Shown here piece by piece: positions 8,442 through 20,450 of a stretch of 64,000 nucleotides of DNA. Position numbers and translations under genes: made by a program. The notes below the pieces were generated by a model that did not search any database, was not told the origin of the DNA, and saw only the letters and a program-made list of their open reading frames with translations. Every line of letters begins with the position of its first letter. Positions within the stretch are counted from its first letter, which is position 1. Origin of the DNA: Lampris incognitus (taxonomy: Eukaryota > Chordata > Actinopteri > Lampriformes > Lampridae); assembly GCF_029633865.1 (NCBI RefSeq), contig NC_079230.1, positions 35,433,405 to 35,497,404 of the forward strand, given 5' to 3'.

Positions 8442-11400
8442 CATTACTCTGGCCTGGGCTGACCAGCGGCTCACGGTGGGTGCAGTCCTCGACTCGGGGG
8501 CTGATGAATGTTTCCTGGACTCGGAGTTTGCTGCCCAGGCCAACATCCCGCTAGAGACGCTGGAGAAGCCCATGGAGGCCTTCGCGCTGGACGAGTGCTG
8601 CCTGGCCAGCGTCACCCAATGCACCCACCCTGTCTCTCTCACGATAGCCGGGAACCATGTGGAGAGACTTCGGTTCTTCATTATCCAGTCCCCGTTAGTC
8701 CCTGTGATCCTAGGGCGCCCCTGGTTCATGCAACATGAGCCACACATCGCCTGGGCCTCCAGTACCATCATGGAGTGGAGCTCCTCCTGTCATGCCCAAT
8801 GTCTCCAGGCTGCTCCCGGCCCGTCCCCCCTAGTGCCCCTCCTCCCGAACTCTCCTCTGTTTCCCCCGAGTACCATGATCTATGGGAGGTTTTCAGCAAG
8901 ACCCGAGCCCAAGCTCTTCCTCCTCATCGGCCGTATGACTGTGCTATCGACCTCCACTCTGGGGCACCCCTTCCCAGCAGTCGCCTGTACAGTCTGACCA
9001 TCCCCGAGAAGGCTGCGATGGACGAGTACATCTCCAAGTCCTTGGCAGCGTGGCTCATTCGGCACTCGTCCTCCCAGGTGGCAGCTGGATTCTTTTTCGG
9101 GAAGAAGAAGGACGGGGGCCTCCGGCCCTGCATTGACTATCGCCAACTCAATGACATAACCATCAAGAACAAGTATCCCCTTCCCCTCATGAGTTCCACC
9201 CTTGAGCCCCTCACCCAGGCTACTGTCTTCACTAAGCTGGACCTCCGGTATGCCTATCATCTGGTCCGGATCCGGAAGGGGGACGAGTGGAAGACAGCCT
9301 TTAAGAGTACCTGGTCATGCCGTTCGGCCTCACCAATGCCCCGGCGGTATTCCAGGCTCTCATGAATGACATTCTCTGCAACATGCTCCACGAGTTCGTT
9401 GTGGTCTACCTCGATGACATCCTCATCTTCTCCAGGACCCTCGAGGAAGATGTCCAGCATGTCCGCCGGGTACTCGAACGTCTCCTCCGGAACCGGCTCT
9501 TCATCAAGACAGAGAAGTGCCGGTTCCATTCCCCTTCCGTTGACTACCTGGGCTTCGTCGTTGAGAGGGGACAGACCCGGGCCGACCCCCGCAAGATCCA
9601 GGCCGTGGTGGACTGGCCCGATCCCACATCCCGGAAGGAATTGCAGAGCTTCCTCGGTTTGCGAACTTCTATAGGAGGTTCAGCAGGAACTACAGCCGCG
9701 TGGCAGAACCTCTCACCAGGCTGACCTCCCTCTCCCAGCCGTTCATCTGGTCCTCGGCTGACCGATCGGCGTTCCAGTCCCTCAAGGAGAGGTTCACCAG
9801 CGCCCCGGTCCTGCTCCCCCCCGACCCCAAGAGACAATTCATCGTGGACGTGGACGCTTCGGACACCGGGTTGGGGGCTGTCCACTCCCAGCGGTCAGCG
9901 TCTGACCAGAAGGTCCATCCATGCGCCTTCTTCTCTCGCCGGTTCCTCCCCACCGAGGAGAACTACGATGTCGGGAACCGGGAGCTGCTGGCAGTGGTGG
10001 CTGCTCTGGAGGAGTGGCGCCATTGTCTGGAGGGGGCGGAACAAAAGTTCACCATTTGGACTGATCATAAGAACTTGACGTTCGTCCGAGCAACCAAGCG
10101 TCTCAATGGTCGGCAGGCACGGTGGGCCAGCTTCCTCAGTCGGTTTGACTTCACGCTGACTTATCGCCCCGGGTCACACAACACGAAGGCAGTCTCCCTG
10201 TCCCGACAACACTCGAGGAGGGAACCAGCTACAGAGGAGCTGGCTCCCATCCTTCCTGAGGCTAGGGTGGTGGGTGTGGTTACCTGGGGCATCGAGACCG
10301 TGGTCAGGCAGGCGTTGCGCTCCCATCCCGCCCCGAGCCACGCGCCTCCACGCCGCCTATTCGTCTCGGACTCAGTCCGGACGCGGGTTCTTCAGTGGGG
10401 CTCTGCCAGTCAGTTTGCGTGCCACCCGGATGTCCACCGCACCTTCACCTTCCTGGCTCGGCGTTTCTGGTGGCCCACCATGAAGAACGACGTCAGGGAC
10501 TTCGTAAGGCCTGCTCCGTCTGTGCTCACAGCAAGGCCTCTCACCAGGCACCCGCGGGTCTGCTGCAGCCCCTCCCAACTCCAAGCCGGCCCTGGTCCCA
10601 TGGCGTTGGATTTCGTCTCCGGATTGCCTCCCTCCCAGAGTAACACTGTGATCCCGACAGTGGTGGACCGCTTTAGTAAGGGTGTGGACCGCTTTAGTAA
10701 GGGCGTGCACCTGGTGGCCCTCCCCAAACTCCCATCGGCTTCTGAGACGGTGGACCTCCTGACGAGCCACGTGTTCCGTCTCCACGGCCTTCCCCTGGAC
10801 GTCGTCTCGGACCGAGGCCCAGTTCGTCCCCTGGGTACGGCGGGGCTTTTGTAAGGGGTTGGGTGCCTCTGTTAGTCTCTCCTCTGGATATCACCCACAG
10901 ACTAACGGGCAGACGGAGAGGTTGAAACAGAGTGTGGAGTCCGCCCTCCGATGCGTTGCCGCCAAGAGGCCCAGCTCCTGGAGCCGGTTCCTCCCCTGGG
11001 TCGAGTATGCCATCAATTCCCTGGTCAGCTCTGCCACCGGCCTCTCACCTTTTGAGAGGTCCCTGGGCTACCAGCCGCCTCTCTTTGCTGAGCAAGAGTC
11101 GGAAGTGGCAGTTCCCTCTGTGCAGGCCCACCTGAACCGGTGTCGTCGCATCTGGGAGGTGACCAGAGCTGCTCTGCTCCGGGCAGCTAAGCGCGCCAAT
11201 CGGGGAGCCAACCGACGCCGGTCCCCAGCGCCTACGTACCAACCAGGCCAAAGGGTGTGGCTGTCCTCAAAGGACCTCCCGCTTCAGCCCACCGCGAAGA
11301 AGCTGAACCCCCGGTTCGTCGGACCCTTTGAGATCAGGAAGGTGCTGAGTCTGAAGCTTCCGGCTTCCATGAAGATCCATCCCGTGTTTCATGTGTCTCG

Positions 11401-11680
11401 GGTTAAGCCTGTCTCCCACAGTCCTCTGATGCCTCCGGCCCCAGCTCCGCCTCCCCCTGAGATCGTGGATGGGCACCCCCAGTGGAGGGTCCGCCGGCTG
11501 ATGGATGTCCGGCGCCGAGGACGGGGGTTCCAGTATTTGGTGGACTGGGAAGGCTACGGTCCGGAGGAACGTAGCTGGGTCTCCCGCCAGCTCATCCTGG
11601 ACCCTGGGCTGCTCACGGACTTTGATCGTTCCCATCCCGACAAGCCTTGCAAGTCGTCTGGTGGCTCCCGTGGAGGGGGG
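8389..11680 (+). pseudogene. LTR-2 pol (protease, RT, RNase H, integrase, chromodomain), broken
   Basis: The domains appear in order across shifting frames. Protease is at 8389-8870 with active site VLDSGADECF. Reverse transcriptase is at 8870-9310 and 9317-9660 with [13 protein letters not shown]. RNase H lies about 9840-10190 with [12 protein letters not shown] and WTDHKNL. Integrase has its first catalytic D in [11 protein letters not shown], second D in VSDRGP and E in [10 protein letters not shown]. Frameshifts fall near 8870, 9310, 9660 and 10840. A chromodomain with [17 protein letters not shown] sits at about 11480-11650 and would tether integration to modified chromatin. A 21-bp tandem duplication repeats VDRFSKG at 10664-10705. 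Confidence 0.9.
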
Positions 11681-11683
11681 TAC

Positions 11684-12127
11684 TGTTACAGCTCGCCCAT
11701 CTCGCGCCTGCAGCCAATCAGCTCGTCAGGGCTGGGCTTAGTCGTCAGGGCTGGGCTTAAGTTTGCTGGTCTCCCGGAGCCCGTTGCCAGTTCGTGCCGT
11801 AACATTCTCGTTGAAGCGGTTACGCTTCCCTTCCTGTGTATTCTCTCCGAGTTTATCTCAACCCGTGGATTTGCAGTTTTCTCCGCGGAGTTTTTTTTCC
11901 CCCTGCGGAATCATCCTGCCGCGTCCGCAATTTGGATTACTCGTGAGTTTTCCCGTATTTTCTCCGTTTGTTGGTGACTACCCGCAAAGCGACTCGCCGG
12001 ACTCTTTTCGTTGCGTGCATGTTGTCCCGTTGGACCTTTGTATGAACTGTTAATAAAGCACGCCAGTTTCGGCGAACTCTGTCTCTGCTTGGTGTCGTGC
12101 GCTTGGGGTCTTCCACAAACCCTAACA
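11684..12127 (+). repeat. LTR-2 3' LTR (444 bp)
   Basis: Begins TGTTACAGCTCGCCCAT directly after the polypurine tract and ends CCACAAACCCTAACA. The GCAAC target duplication follows at 12128-12132. Confidence 0.95.
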
Positions 12128-12222
12128 GCAACTTCTTTGGAAAAATGTGTACCCATTTAAGGGGTTGAAGATCATCTCTTGAGTCTGATGGATCACATGA
12201 TAACTTCTTTGTCTTTGATAAT

Positions 12223-12415
12223 TGTAGTAGACCAACAGCGCTACCTAGTGGTGGTTAAGCTAGGCTCTCATATACCCCGGATGTTGACTGCTGCGACAGT
12301 CGGAGAGTTACAATAAAGAGGACCAGACGTTGGGAATTGGTCTCCGGCTCAAATCACTGTTATGGATATATTAGCAGTATAACATACATCCAGATAATAT
12401 AGAGAATATATTACA
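12223..12415 (+). repeat. LTR-3 5' LTR (193 bp) followed by tRNA-Ser primer site
   Basis: TGTAGTAGACC...ATATTACA, with an AATAAAGAGG polyadenylation-type signal near 12312. It is nearly identical to the 3' LTR. Confidence 0.95.
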
Positions 12416-12549
12416 GTGGCGACGAGGATGGGATACCTTTAATGTGAGAAGGTAATCCCGGTAGTTAATAAAAGCGGACGAAGCAACGTGACGCTACAAG
12501 CTAGCTTACAGCCAGCTAGCAAGAAAAGACTAGCTAGCCAAGCACAACG

Positions 12550-13330
12550 CATTTCATCGGCAATATTGCTGAATACAAGGAAGGTAAAGAGGACTTCGAG
12601 TCGTACCTTGAAAGATTGGAGCAATGGATGATTGTTAATGAAGTGGAGGATGGTAAGAAGGCCAATGTTTTCCTGTCTGTGATAGGCGCAGAAGCCTATG
12701 GCCTACTAAAGAACCTCTGCATACCAGAAAAACCGCGTAGCCTCACGTATGCAGTACTGAGCGGGAAACTAGCATCCCATTATAAACCCGAGCCACTAAT
12801 CATAGCTGAACGTTTTAGATTTCAGAAACTAACTAGAAAATGAGTCAGTGTCTGATTATGTGGTTGCTTTAAAGCACTTGTCAACACATTGTGAATTCGG
12901 TCAGCATTTAAATGAAGCACTGAGAGACCGATTTGTTAGTGGTTTAAAGGTGGAGGCTATTCAGAGAAAGTTGCTCGCAGAACACAATCTGACTTTTGCA
13001 AAAGCATGTGAGCTGGCCTTATCTATGGAAATGGCGTCAAAGAATATGCTGGAGTTTGCCAGCAAACCAAGCGGAGCTGCAACTGCGAATAAGATAGACA
13101 AGAAGAGAACAAGCAAGGGTGTGTGGAGAAGCAAGTCGTCCACCAGCGAGTGGAAAAGCAAGCAACCTACCAGTGATAACTCTAGACCACAGAACAGAAA
13201 CGCACCAACCCTGTTACCGATGTGGAGGTAACAACCATGCCGCTCAAGTATGTAGGTATAAAACCGAGACATGCCACAAGTGTTCCAAGGTAGGGCACAT
13301 AGCAAGAATGTGTAAAACTAAAAATAGACA
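12550..13330 (+). pseudogene. LTR-3 gag, frameshifted
   Basis: The capsid region reads open from about 12550 with GKEDFESYLERLEQWMI and LSVIGAEAYGLLKNL. It stops at 12841 and continues in another frame (12848-13231) with GLKVEAIQRKLLAEHNL and LTFAKACELALSMEMA. A further shift near 13210 gives the two nucleic-acid-binding knuckles CYRCGGNNHAAQVC and CHKCSKVGHIARMC. No clear start codon is visible, because a TAG lies just upstream in the capsid frame. Confidence 0.85.
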
Positions 13331-16300
13331 GGGACATACACAGTATGTGGCTGAAGACCACAGTCCAAGTGAGAGAGGAGATGGAAATGAGGATGAACTG
13401 TTTGGTGCGTATCCGATGAATACAGTGTACTCCACGAATACAGTTGGTAATGGAAAAAAGGACATTAAGGTCAATATTAAGTTGGAAAGAAACCCTGTAG
13501 ACATGCAGCTTGACACAGGAGCTGCCGTAACCCTGGTATCTGAGATAGTGTACAAGGAACATCTATCACACCTGCCACTGAAAGAAAGTAAAGTGCGTCT
13601 GTCAACCTTTTCCGGTGAGAACATTCCCTTGATGGGCCAAGTGACTGTCAATGCGAAATATGACAACCAGAGTGGAGATTTACCTCTTGTGATTGTGAAA
13701 GGTGACAGACCAGCCCTCTTTGGCCGTAACTGGCTGGCCAATTTTAAACTAGACTGCGCAAGCATATTCTCAGTTACACCAGCAGGGGGCAGTGATAACA
13801 CAGATGTAGAGGCAGTGTTACAGAGACACAAAGCAGTATTTGCTGAGGAGCCTGGCACTATTCGTGAATTTAAGGCAAATATCAAAGTGAAGCCAGATAC
13901 AAAACCTGTCTTCAGAAAGGCAAGACCAGTGCCATACGCACTAAAAGACGCAGTTGAAAAAGAGCTAGATAGGCTGGAAAAAGCTGGTATTATCTCAAAG
14001 ATAGACCATAGTCAGTGGGCTGCCCCGATAGTAGTTGTACCCAAATCAGACAAGTCAATTCGTATCTGTGGAGACTATAAAGTCACGGTTAATCAGAGTG
14101 TGAAAGAGGAGACCTATCCACTACCGAACGCCGAGGATCTCTTCGCCACACTGGCCGGGGGCACTCTCTTTAGCAAATTAGATCTCTCACATGCCTACCA
14201 ACAGCTTGAGTTAGAGAAGGACTCAGAGAAGTATTTAACAATAAATACCCACAAAGGACTGTATGTTTATCACAGACTTTCATATGGAGTGTCGAGTGCA
14301 CCTTCTATGTTCCAGAATGTGATGGACCAGATACTACAAGGCTTAGAGCATGTGACCTGCTTCCTCGATGACATACTAGTCACAGGCAGAACAAGAAAGG
14401 AGCACCTGAGGAACCTAGATGAGGTTTTGAGCCGACTGGAGAGGTACGGGGTAAGAGTGAAAAGAGCAAAATGTGACCTCATGCAGGAGAAAGTAGAGTA
14501 CCTGGGGCATCTGATAGATAAAGAGGGACTTCACCCCACTGAGACAAAGGTTGCCGCCATCGTAAATGCATCCCAGCCCACAAACGTCACAGAGCTACGG
14601 TCATTCCTAGGACTGTTAAACTATTATGGCCGTTTCATGAAAGATCTGTCGACCGTATTGCAGCCACTGCACCAACTCCTGAAGAAGGAAGTCGAATGGA
14701 AATGGACACCAGAATGTGCAGCAGCATTCAAGGCTGCCAAAGAACAGTTAGTGAAAAGCTCAGTAGTAGTACCCTATGACATGCAGAAACCACTGAGATT
14801 AGCTTGTGACGCATCCCCTTATGGGATAGGTGCGGTAATGTCACACATAATGGAAAATGGGGACGAGAAACCAATCGCCTTTGCGTCACGTACGTTGACA
14901 GAGGCAGAGAGTAAATAGTCAGATAGAGAAGGAGGCGTTGGCCATAATATTTGGCGTGACCAAATTTCATAACTATCTCTATGGCCGCAAATTCAGTTTA
15001 ATAACTGACCACAAACCCCTCCTTGCCATCTTAGGACCCAAGTCAGAAATCCCTACACTAGCCGCTTTGCGTATGCAGAGATGGGCACTGAGGCTTATGA
15101 CTACAGTATAGAGTACAGAACGTCTGTGGACAATGCAAATGCGGATTCGTTATCTAGACTGCCGGGGAAAGAAAAGGACAAAACAGCAGAGGAGAACAGC
15201 ATTTTTTATTTCTCATTAGTAGATGAGCTACCCGTGCAGGCTACAGAGATTGCACAGAGCACTCTCAAGGACCCAGTCCTATGCAAGGTACTGGAACTGA
15301 CCCGGTCTGGATGGCCGAGTTACATCAACGATGACACACTGAAACCGTACTTCAACCGAAGGAATGAACTGTCTGTGGAACAAGGATGCATTCTGTGGGG
15401 AATTCGAATTATCATCCCACCAGCACACAGAACGACTACTGTACGACCTACACCAAGGGCACCCCGGAGGATGCAGGATCAAAAGTTTGGCGAGGGGCTA
15501 TTTATGGTGGCCTCAGTTGGACAGTGATATCGAACGTGCAGTGCAGCAATGTGATGCTTGTTAGAGTGTGAGGAAACTACCAGCAGTAGCACCACTACAC
15601 TGCTGTCAGTGGCCTACGAGAGTGTGGCAGAGGCTACATATTGACTTTGCAGAGAAAGATCAGCAACACTTCCTAGTGTTAGTAGACAGTCATTCAAAAT
15701 GGCTTGAGGTGATCCGCATGGCAACAACTACTGTCGCCAAAACGATCGAAGTGCTGCGGAGCATCTTTTCGTCCTACGGTCTTCCTGAGGAGATCGTCTC
15801 GGACAACGGTCCACAATTCAAAAAGCAACGGCATTAAGCAGACCTTGGTGCCAGCTTACCATCCTGCTTCTAATGGTGCCGCAGAGAGAGCAGTCCAGAT
15901 GGTGAAAGCTTCACTTCTGAAACAGCTGCTCGATGAGAAGAAACAAAACGTCACTATTACAGTGAAACACGGGCTCGCCAACTTCCTGTTGTCATACAGG
16001 ACCACACCACGCAGCGTTACAGGTTGCACACCAGCAGAACTGTTCCTCAAACGTCAGCCTAGGACCAGGTTCAGCCTGCTGAAGCCAGACCTCGCTCGAG
16101 TGGTGGGGGACAAACAACAAAAGCAGAAGGACCATCATGACCAACCCGCCTCGAAGCTGAGACATCTGTCAGAGGGGGACTCAGTACTGATCCGAAACTT
16201 CCGTGGAGGAAAGGAGAGGTGGACGAAAGGGACAGTAGAAAAGAGACTCGGACCAGTCACCTACCTGGTCTGGAATGGAGTGAACCGACGTTCAGTCCAC

Positions 16301-16624
16301 ATTGACCATCTGCTGTTCGACCGACCCTCCAGTTCTCCTGAGGCATTTCAGTTTCAGGATGACCAGATGGGTATCAGCAACACCTACCCTGCAGTTGCGG
16401 ATTTGGGGGGGAAAGGCACACCTGGAGCCATAGGTGCTAGCCCGTACTCACCTGAAGATACACCCGTTCCAAGGATGAAGGCTCCGGAGAAGCTTGCAAC
16501 ACCCTTACGAGGTTCGGTGGGCAAGGCCGTGTCGCCTCCTCACCGAGCATCCACTTCCCCTGAGGTGGTTGAGCGCCGATACCCTCAGAGAGAGAGGGCA
16601 CCTCCAAAACGACTGTCTTTGTAA
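13330..16624 (+). pseudogene. LTR-3 pol (protease, RT, RNase H, integrase), broken
   Basis: The frame open to 14918 carries protease (QLDTGAAVTLVSE) and reverse transcriptase (TCFLDDILVTGR). It also holds the start of RNase H (ACDASPYGIGAVMS). A one-base loss stops it at 14918. RNase H resumes with FSLITDHKPLLAIL, shifts again near 15110, then reaches LSRLPGK and the integrase zinc domain. There is an in-frame TAG at 15562. The integrase core has D in HIDFAEKD, D in VSDNGPQF and E in NGAAERAVQ. A short deletion between the second D and the E (near 15830) removes part of the core. The C-terminal frame ends at 16624. Confidence 0.9.
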
Positions 16625-16860
16625 GATCAGCCGAGTTCCTGAATAAAAGAGTTCCTGAGAGACTAAATTGTTCAACTCCTGTTCAGAAAAAAGTGAAAAA
16701 GAGTTCCTGAGACTGATATGTAAATGGGCAAATGTGGGTCGAAGTGGGTTGTGTAACCAGTAATGACCAAGTAAAAGATGTTGAAAGTAATTTGCCATAT
16801 CAACATGTTTTAGAGTGATAATATTTTATTAGGGGAACTTCATAGTTTAAGGGGGAGGAG

Positions 16861-17053
16861 TGTAGTAGACCAACAGCGCTACCTAGTGGTGGTTAAGCTA
16901 GGCTCTCATATACCCCGGATGTTGACTGCTGCGACAGTCGGAGAGTTACAATAAAGAGGACCAGACGTTGGGAATTGGTCTCCGGCTCAAATCACTGTTA
17001 TGGATATATTAGCAGTATAAGATACATCCAGATAATGTAGAGAATATATTACA
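16861..17053 (+). repeat. LTR-3 3' LTR (193 bp)
   Basis: Same length and almost the same sequence as the 5' LTR. It differs at only a few bases by eye (for example AACATACATC versus AGATACATC, and AATATAG versus AATGTAG), which points to a fairly recent insertion. Confidence 0.95.
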
Positions 17054-17277
17054 ATAATGTCACAAAGAGGGATGAAAGCATCGCGGAGATGAGGAAATTT
17101 TTGGCAGACACTTGAAACACCATGAAATCCCAAGAAGCATTCCCCACTATCAAACACCTTGTTAGCAGGTAGTACACTACACTGTCCTCTAGTGCCCGAG
17201 CTGAGCTGCTGTTTAACCATGGAGGCAGTCTGTGAACATCATCTCACACCAACATCATAGATGAACATACGGACCAC

Positions 17278-17604
17278 CAGGGGCCTCGTGTATCAATCAT
17301 TACTACGGACAAATTTGTTCTTACACACCCATGGAATTTTTTGGCCCTCAAGTTTGTCTGACAGTCAAAGCAAAGTAGCAAAGCATGATGGTTATTTGTA
17401 ATTCCTTCCTCCTAACGTCTATTGTCTACCTCTTGCAATGAACAATCACCCAGGTCTGCAAAAACATCAGCGTTAGCCAATTACCCAGGTTTTACATGGG
17501 TCTCTGAGACAAGCTTCAGGGCTAAAAAAAAAAACCAACAAAAAAAACCCATGGGTGTGTAAGAACAAATTTGCCCATAGCAAAGATTGATACATGAGGC
17601 CCCT
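17278..17604. mobile_element. Foldback MITE, 327 bp
   Basis: The left arm starts CAGGGGCCTCGTGTATCAAT and the right arm, inverted, starts CAGGGGCCTCATGTATCAAT. The arms match imperfectly for about 55 bp, through ACAAATTTGTTCTTACACAC. No coding capacity. The flanks GGACCAC and GGTCCTC are similar but not identical, so the target duplication is uncertain. Superfamily is not assigned, though CAGGGGCC ends would fit hAT. Confidence 0.8.
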
Positions 17605-17915
17605 GGGTCCTCCTGCCTTGAAGCAGAAAGTCATGCTCAAGTTGAACTACGACTGGCTTCCTTGCCAAGTGTGTGATATGTGGCTAACCTTGAATTAAAA
17701 AAAAAATGTTTAGATCTTTTTCGCGGCAAAAATATCTACTCAGAACAAATTGAGTATTAAAATGATATTCTGTTACAAGACATTCTGCTTGGTGTTCAGT
17801 TAACCTCTCGACTAGTGAACATAAAAACAGACTACGTCGTGCCTATTCTTCCTTACCTGTGCAAGCATATTTTTCATAATTTATATATCAGAAAGCTGAT
17901 TAGCCTGGGTAAAAT
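17605..17915. other. Non-coding interval
   Basis: No feature recognised. The last five bases (17911-17915, AAAAT) are the target duplication of the solo LTR that follows. Confidence 0.5.
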
Positions 17916-18682
17916 TGTTATGCTTGCGTACCAGAACCCGACCCCCATGTGGCGAAACCCAAGGCAGACAGACACAGGATGACTTCGAAATCCAAAAAGG
18001 GGGTTTTACTGTGGGAGGGGAATGTATGGTGCGAACAACGTTCTGTTAGTGGGATGTGTGAATAAACTATGTGTGGTGTCCCGGGGTTTGCGTGTATAAT
18101 TATGTGTGAGGGTTCTTAGCCTATGTGTGGTGCGGTATGTAAATGACCAGGAGGGGTTGAAATAATGTGCGTGCACCTGGCAAGAAAGTGATCCAAGAGG
18201 GGTTGTCCGAGGAAGTCCGGGTCCGAGATCCGGGAAGTCGAGTCCGAAAGGAGGGGTCCAGGTAGAGGGACAAGGGGGGAGATCGCAGGAGAGGTCCGGG
18301 GAGAAACGTGAAGGTCGCTGGGGACGAGGGAGACGCGGGGAGCCGTGGAAGTCGCGGAGGGAGAGTCTTGGGAGGAGAGAGAGACACGAAGATAAGACAC
18401 TGGGGAATAAACAGAATGCAAGGAACGCCGCTGGAGGGCTTGTCAGAGTTTTACCGCAGGGTTCAGTACGTCGAAGCCCGGAGTGGTGTTCTGGGAGACT
18501 TCTTGTAGAGGGCTGCCTGATTGCCGCAGGTGTGCCTGATGGATGATGGCAAACACCTGGTGCGGTGCAGCGCTCGTCTCCTCAGAGCGCGAGCCGAGTG
18601 CTCGGATGTTTCCGGCACGTTCGAGCTGGGGGAGTGGCTTGAACGTGCCGGGGAGGCAGCTCGGGGTGGTGTAACCACAACA
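17916..18682 (-). mobile_element. Solo LTR, family S, copy 1 (767 bp)
   Basis: Flanked by the 5-bp duplication AAAAT (17911-17915, 18683-18687), with no internal region. It is similar through most of its length to 45932-46720, where the same unit interrupts a gag gene. Read on the minus strand it ends like a fish gypsy LTR. An A-rich polyadenylation-type signal (AGTAAAACC) precedes a last 90 bp containing CTGTGTCTGTCTGCC and GGGTTTCGCC, and the end is CATAACA. It probably arose by recombination between the two LTRs of a full element. Confidence 0.8.
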
Positions 18683-18764
18683 AAAATAGTTTCATGTTTA
18701 CTATTTTCTATGTTTGCTATATCTTTGCCTGTTTTTATATGTGCTGAACAACAAAAAAATAAAA

Positions 18765-18943
18765 TAAAATAAAAAATTACAAATTATGGTTGCCTATTAG
18801 AAAAGTAATCAAAAGATAAGTTAAAGTAATGAAGCCACATGACGAAATTCTGGTAACCCAAATGATTACTTTGCGGTTACATATTTATTCAAGAGGCCCA
18901 CAGTTAGTAACGGATTATGTTTAAAAAGCAACATTCCCAACTC
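18765..18943 (-). mobile_element. Fragment of a hAT-like non-autonomous element
   Basis: Read on the minus strand it begins CAGAGTTGGGAATGTTGC. It goes on with CCGTTACTAAC and other GTAAC/GTTAC words, resembling a very common fish hAT-type MITE as I remember it. The other end is missing, so no target duplication can be tested. Confidence 0.4.
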
Positions 18944-19949
18944 TGCTGTCGACCCTCATGGTTGTGTACCGCTGACCTGGAGTTAAGCAATAAGACTCAC
19001 CATCAAGACAATCCAAACTTTGGAGTGAAAATATTTAATAGTTGAACTAAAAGCCAACCTTCCTTCTATTGAACAGGCCCAGATAAAATTTAAACTATTA
19101 CTCACAATATCATAAACAAAAATTTCATTTGTCGCATTTAGGGTATTAGCTCTGACAATGTCCGCAGCGGTTTTCAAAGCGTGAGGCCCACTTCCTCTGG
19201 GGGGCGCCAAAGTTCCAGGGGAGATGTGGGGAAAAAACAGGGAAATACAAGAAAATATCTGAACCGAACCTATCAGAAAGTAAGATGATGTATATTTAAA
19301 GTTGAAATTTTCTGATTAAAAACAAGTACTAGTGGAGGCTGCAGGTGGAGGTTGAATGTGGAGGCTGTAGGTGGAGGCTTAGGGTTTGAGGCTGCAGGTA
19401 GAGGGTGGCTGTGCGTGCTGCTGTCATCAGTACAGCATCCTCCATCCACCGTCTGTGCAGCCAAGACGAAGACGCCCTGCTCCCGTTAAGGTAGAGGACA
19501 TGTAGGCTATCCGCGGTAGTCTTAAATAGAGTGAACAATATTTATTTTTCTCAGAACGCGTTTTAAACTTTAATTAGCAGGTCAGGCAAAAACCTTGCGC
19601 ATGGTGTCGGGAAGCAGCATTGTGCAACAATGGGTTGTGTACATTTTCATGTTCTCTGTTTTGTTAAAATGTGACGGATATGTGTTCAAATTTGTTTTAC
19701 TTCAGAAACATGCAAAAATAGGCATTGATCTATATACTAATTATTATCAAATTTTATTGATTTTAAATGTAATGTGAGAGACTGTATTAGGACTAAGTGT
19801 TCAAAATAAACATTTTCAAAACCTTTATGGTTGTAACTCTTTATTATAAAAGAGTGGATTATTATTATTCCTTTTATTAAAATGGGGGGAGCCCCCAGTG
19901 ACTTGCTGTTCTCTGAAGGGAGGCTCACTGTCTTACACTCTGAAACACC
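18944..19949. other. Non-coding interval with a small GGAGGCTGCAGGT repeat
   Basis: No gene recognised. Positions 19334-19407 contain several imperfect copies of a GTGGAGGCTGCAG-like unit. A short motif near 19167 (CAGCGGTTTTCAAAG) resembles a hAT terminus, but no partner end was found. Confidence 0.5.
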
Positions 19950-20450
19950 AGCTCTAGAGAACCCCCCCCCGCTCTAGAAAACCCATGAGCTAGAGAAACA
20001 CCGGCCAGAGAAGGAAAAAAACCAGCCCTAGAAAAAACCCCAGCTCGAGATAAAACCTTGCTCTACAGAAGCCCACACAATAGAGAAAATCTCCTGCTCT
20101 AGAGAAACCCCAGCCCTAGGAAAAAAAAACCCAGCCATAGGAAACAACCCAGCTCTAGAGAAAACACTGCTCTAGAGAAACACCATCTCTAGAAAAAAGC
20201 CCCCCCTCTAGAGAAACCCCAGCCCTAGGGGAAAAAAACAGCTCTAGAGAAAACACTTCTCTAGAGAAACACCACCTCTAGAGAAAAGCCCTCGCTCTAA
20301 AGAAACCCCAGCCCTAGGGGGGAAAAACAGCTCTAGAGAAAACACTTCTCTAGAGAAACACCACCTCTAGAGGAAAGCCCCCGCTCTAGAGAAACCCCAG
20401 CCCTAGGGGAAAAAAACAGCTCTAAGTAAACACCTGCTCTAGAGAAAACC
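19950..20450. repeat. CTCTAGAGAAA minisatellite with an 89-bp higher-order unit
   Basis: About 500 bp built from roughly 18-22-bp units around GCTCTAGAGAAAACAC and CCAGCCCTAGGGGAAAA. In the right half the motif GCCCTAGGGG recurs at 20222, 20311 and 20400, exactly 89 bp apart, so four or five short units form a higher-order repeat. The left half is less regular. Nearly every unit holds TCTAGA or CCTAGG palindromes. Confidence 0.9.

Larger units (their letters stand above)
7096..12127 (+). mobile_element. LTR-2: chromovirus (sushi-like Ty3/gypsy), decayed
   Basis: A complete but broken element: 5' LTR 7096-7537, gag, pol with a C-terminal chromodomain, a polypurine tract (TGGAGGGGGG, 11671-11680) and 3' LTR 11684-12127. 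The 5-bp target duplication GCAAC is intact on both sides (7091-7095, 12128-12132). The chromodomain and the order protease, reverse transcriptase, RNase H, integrase identify a chromovirus. Base composition is clearly GC-richer than the surroundings. No tRNA-like primer site follows the 5' LTR, in line with the self-priming reported for the Tf1/sushi group. Confidence 0.95.
12223..17053 (+). mobile_element. LTR-3: Mag-like Ty3/gypsy, tRNA-Ser primed
   Basis: LTRs of 193 bp each (12223-12415, 16861-17053) are flanked by the 5-bp target duplication ATAAT (12218-12222, 17054-17058). The primer-binding site TGGCGACGAGGATGGGAT (12417-12434) matches the recalled 3' end of vertebrate tRNA-Ser(GCT) over 18 bases. 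The polypurine tract AAGGGGGAGGAG ends at 16860. The interior holds gag with two zinc knuckles and a full pol, broken by several frameshifts. LTR length, tRNA-Ser priming and two knuckles fit the Mag group. Confidence 0.93.

Noticed and set aside
19167..19215. hAT terminus CAGCGGTTTTCAAAG near GGGGGGCGCC
   Set aside because: No matching opposite end or 8-bp duplication found nearby.
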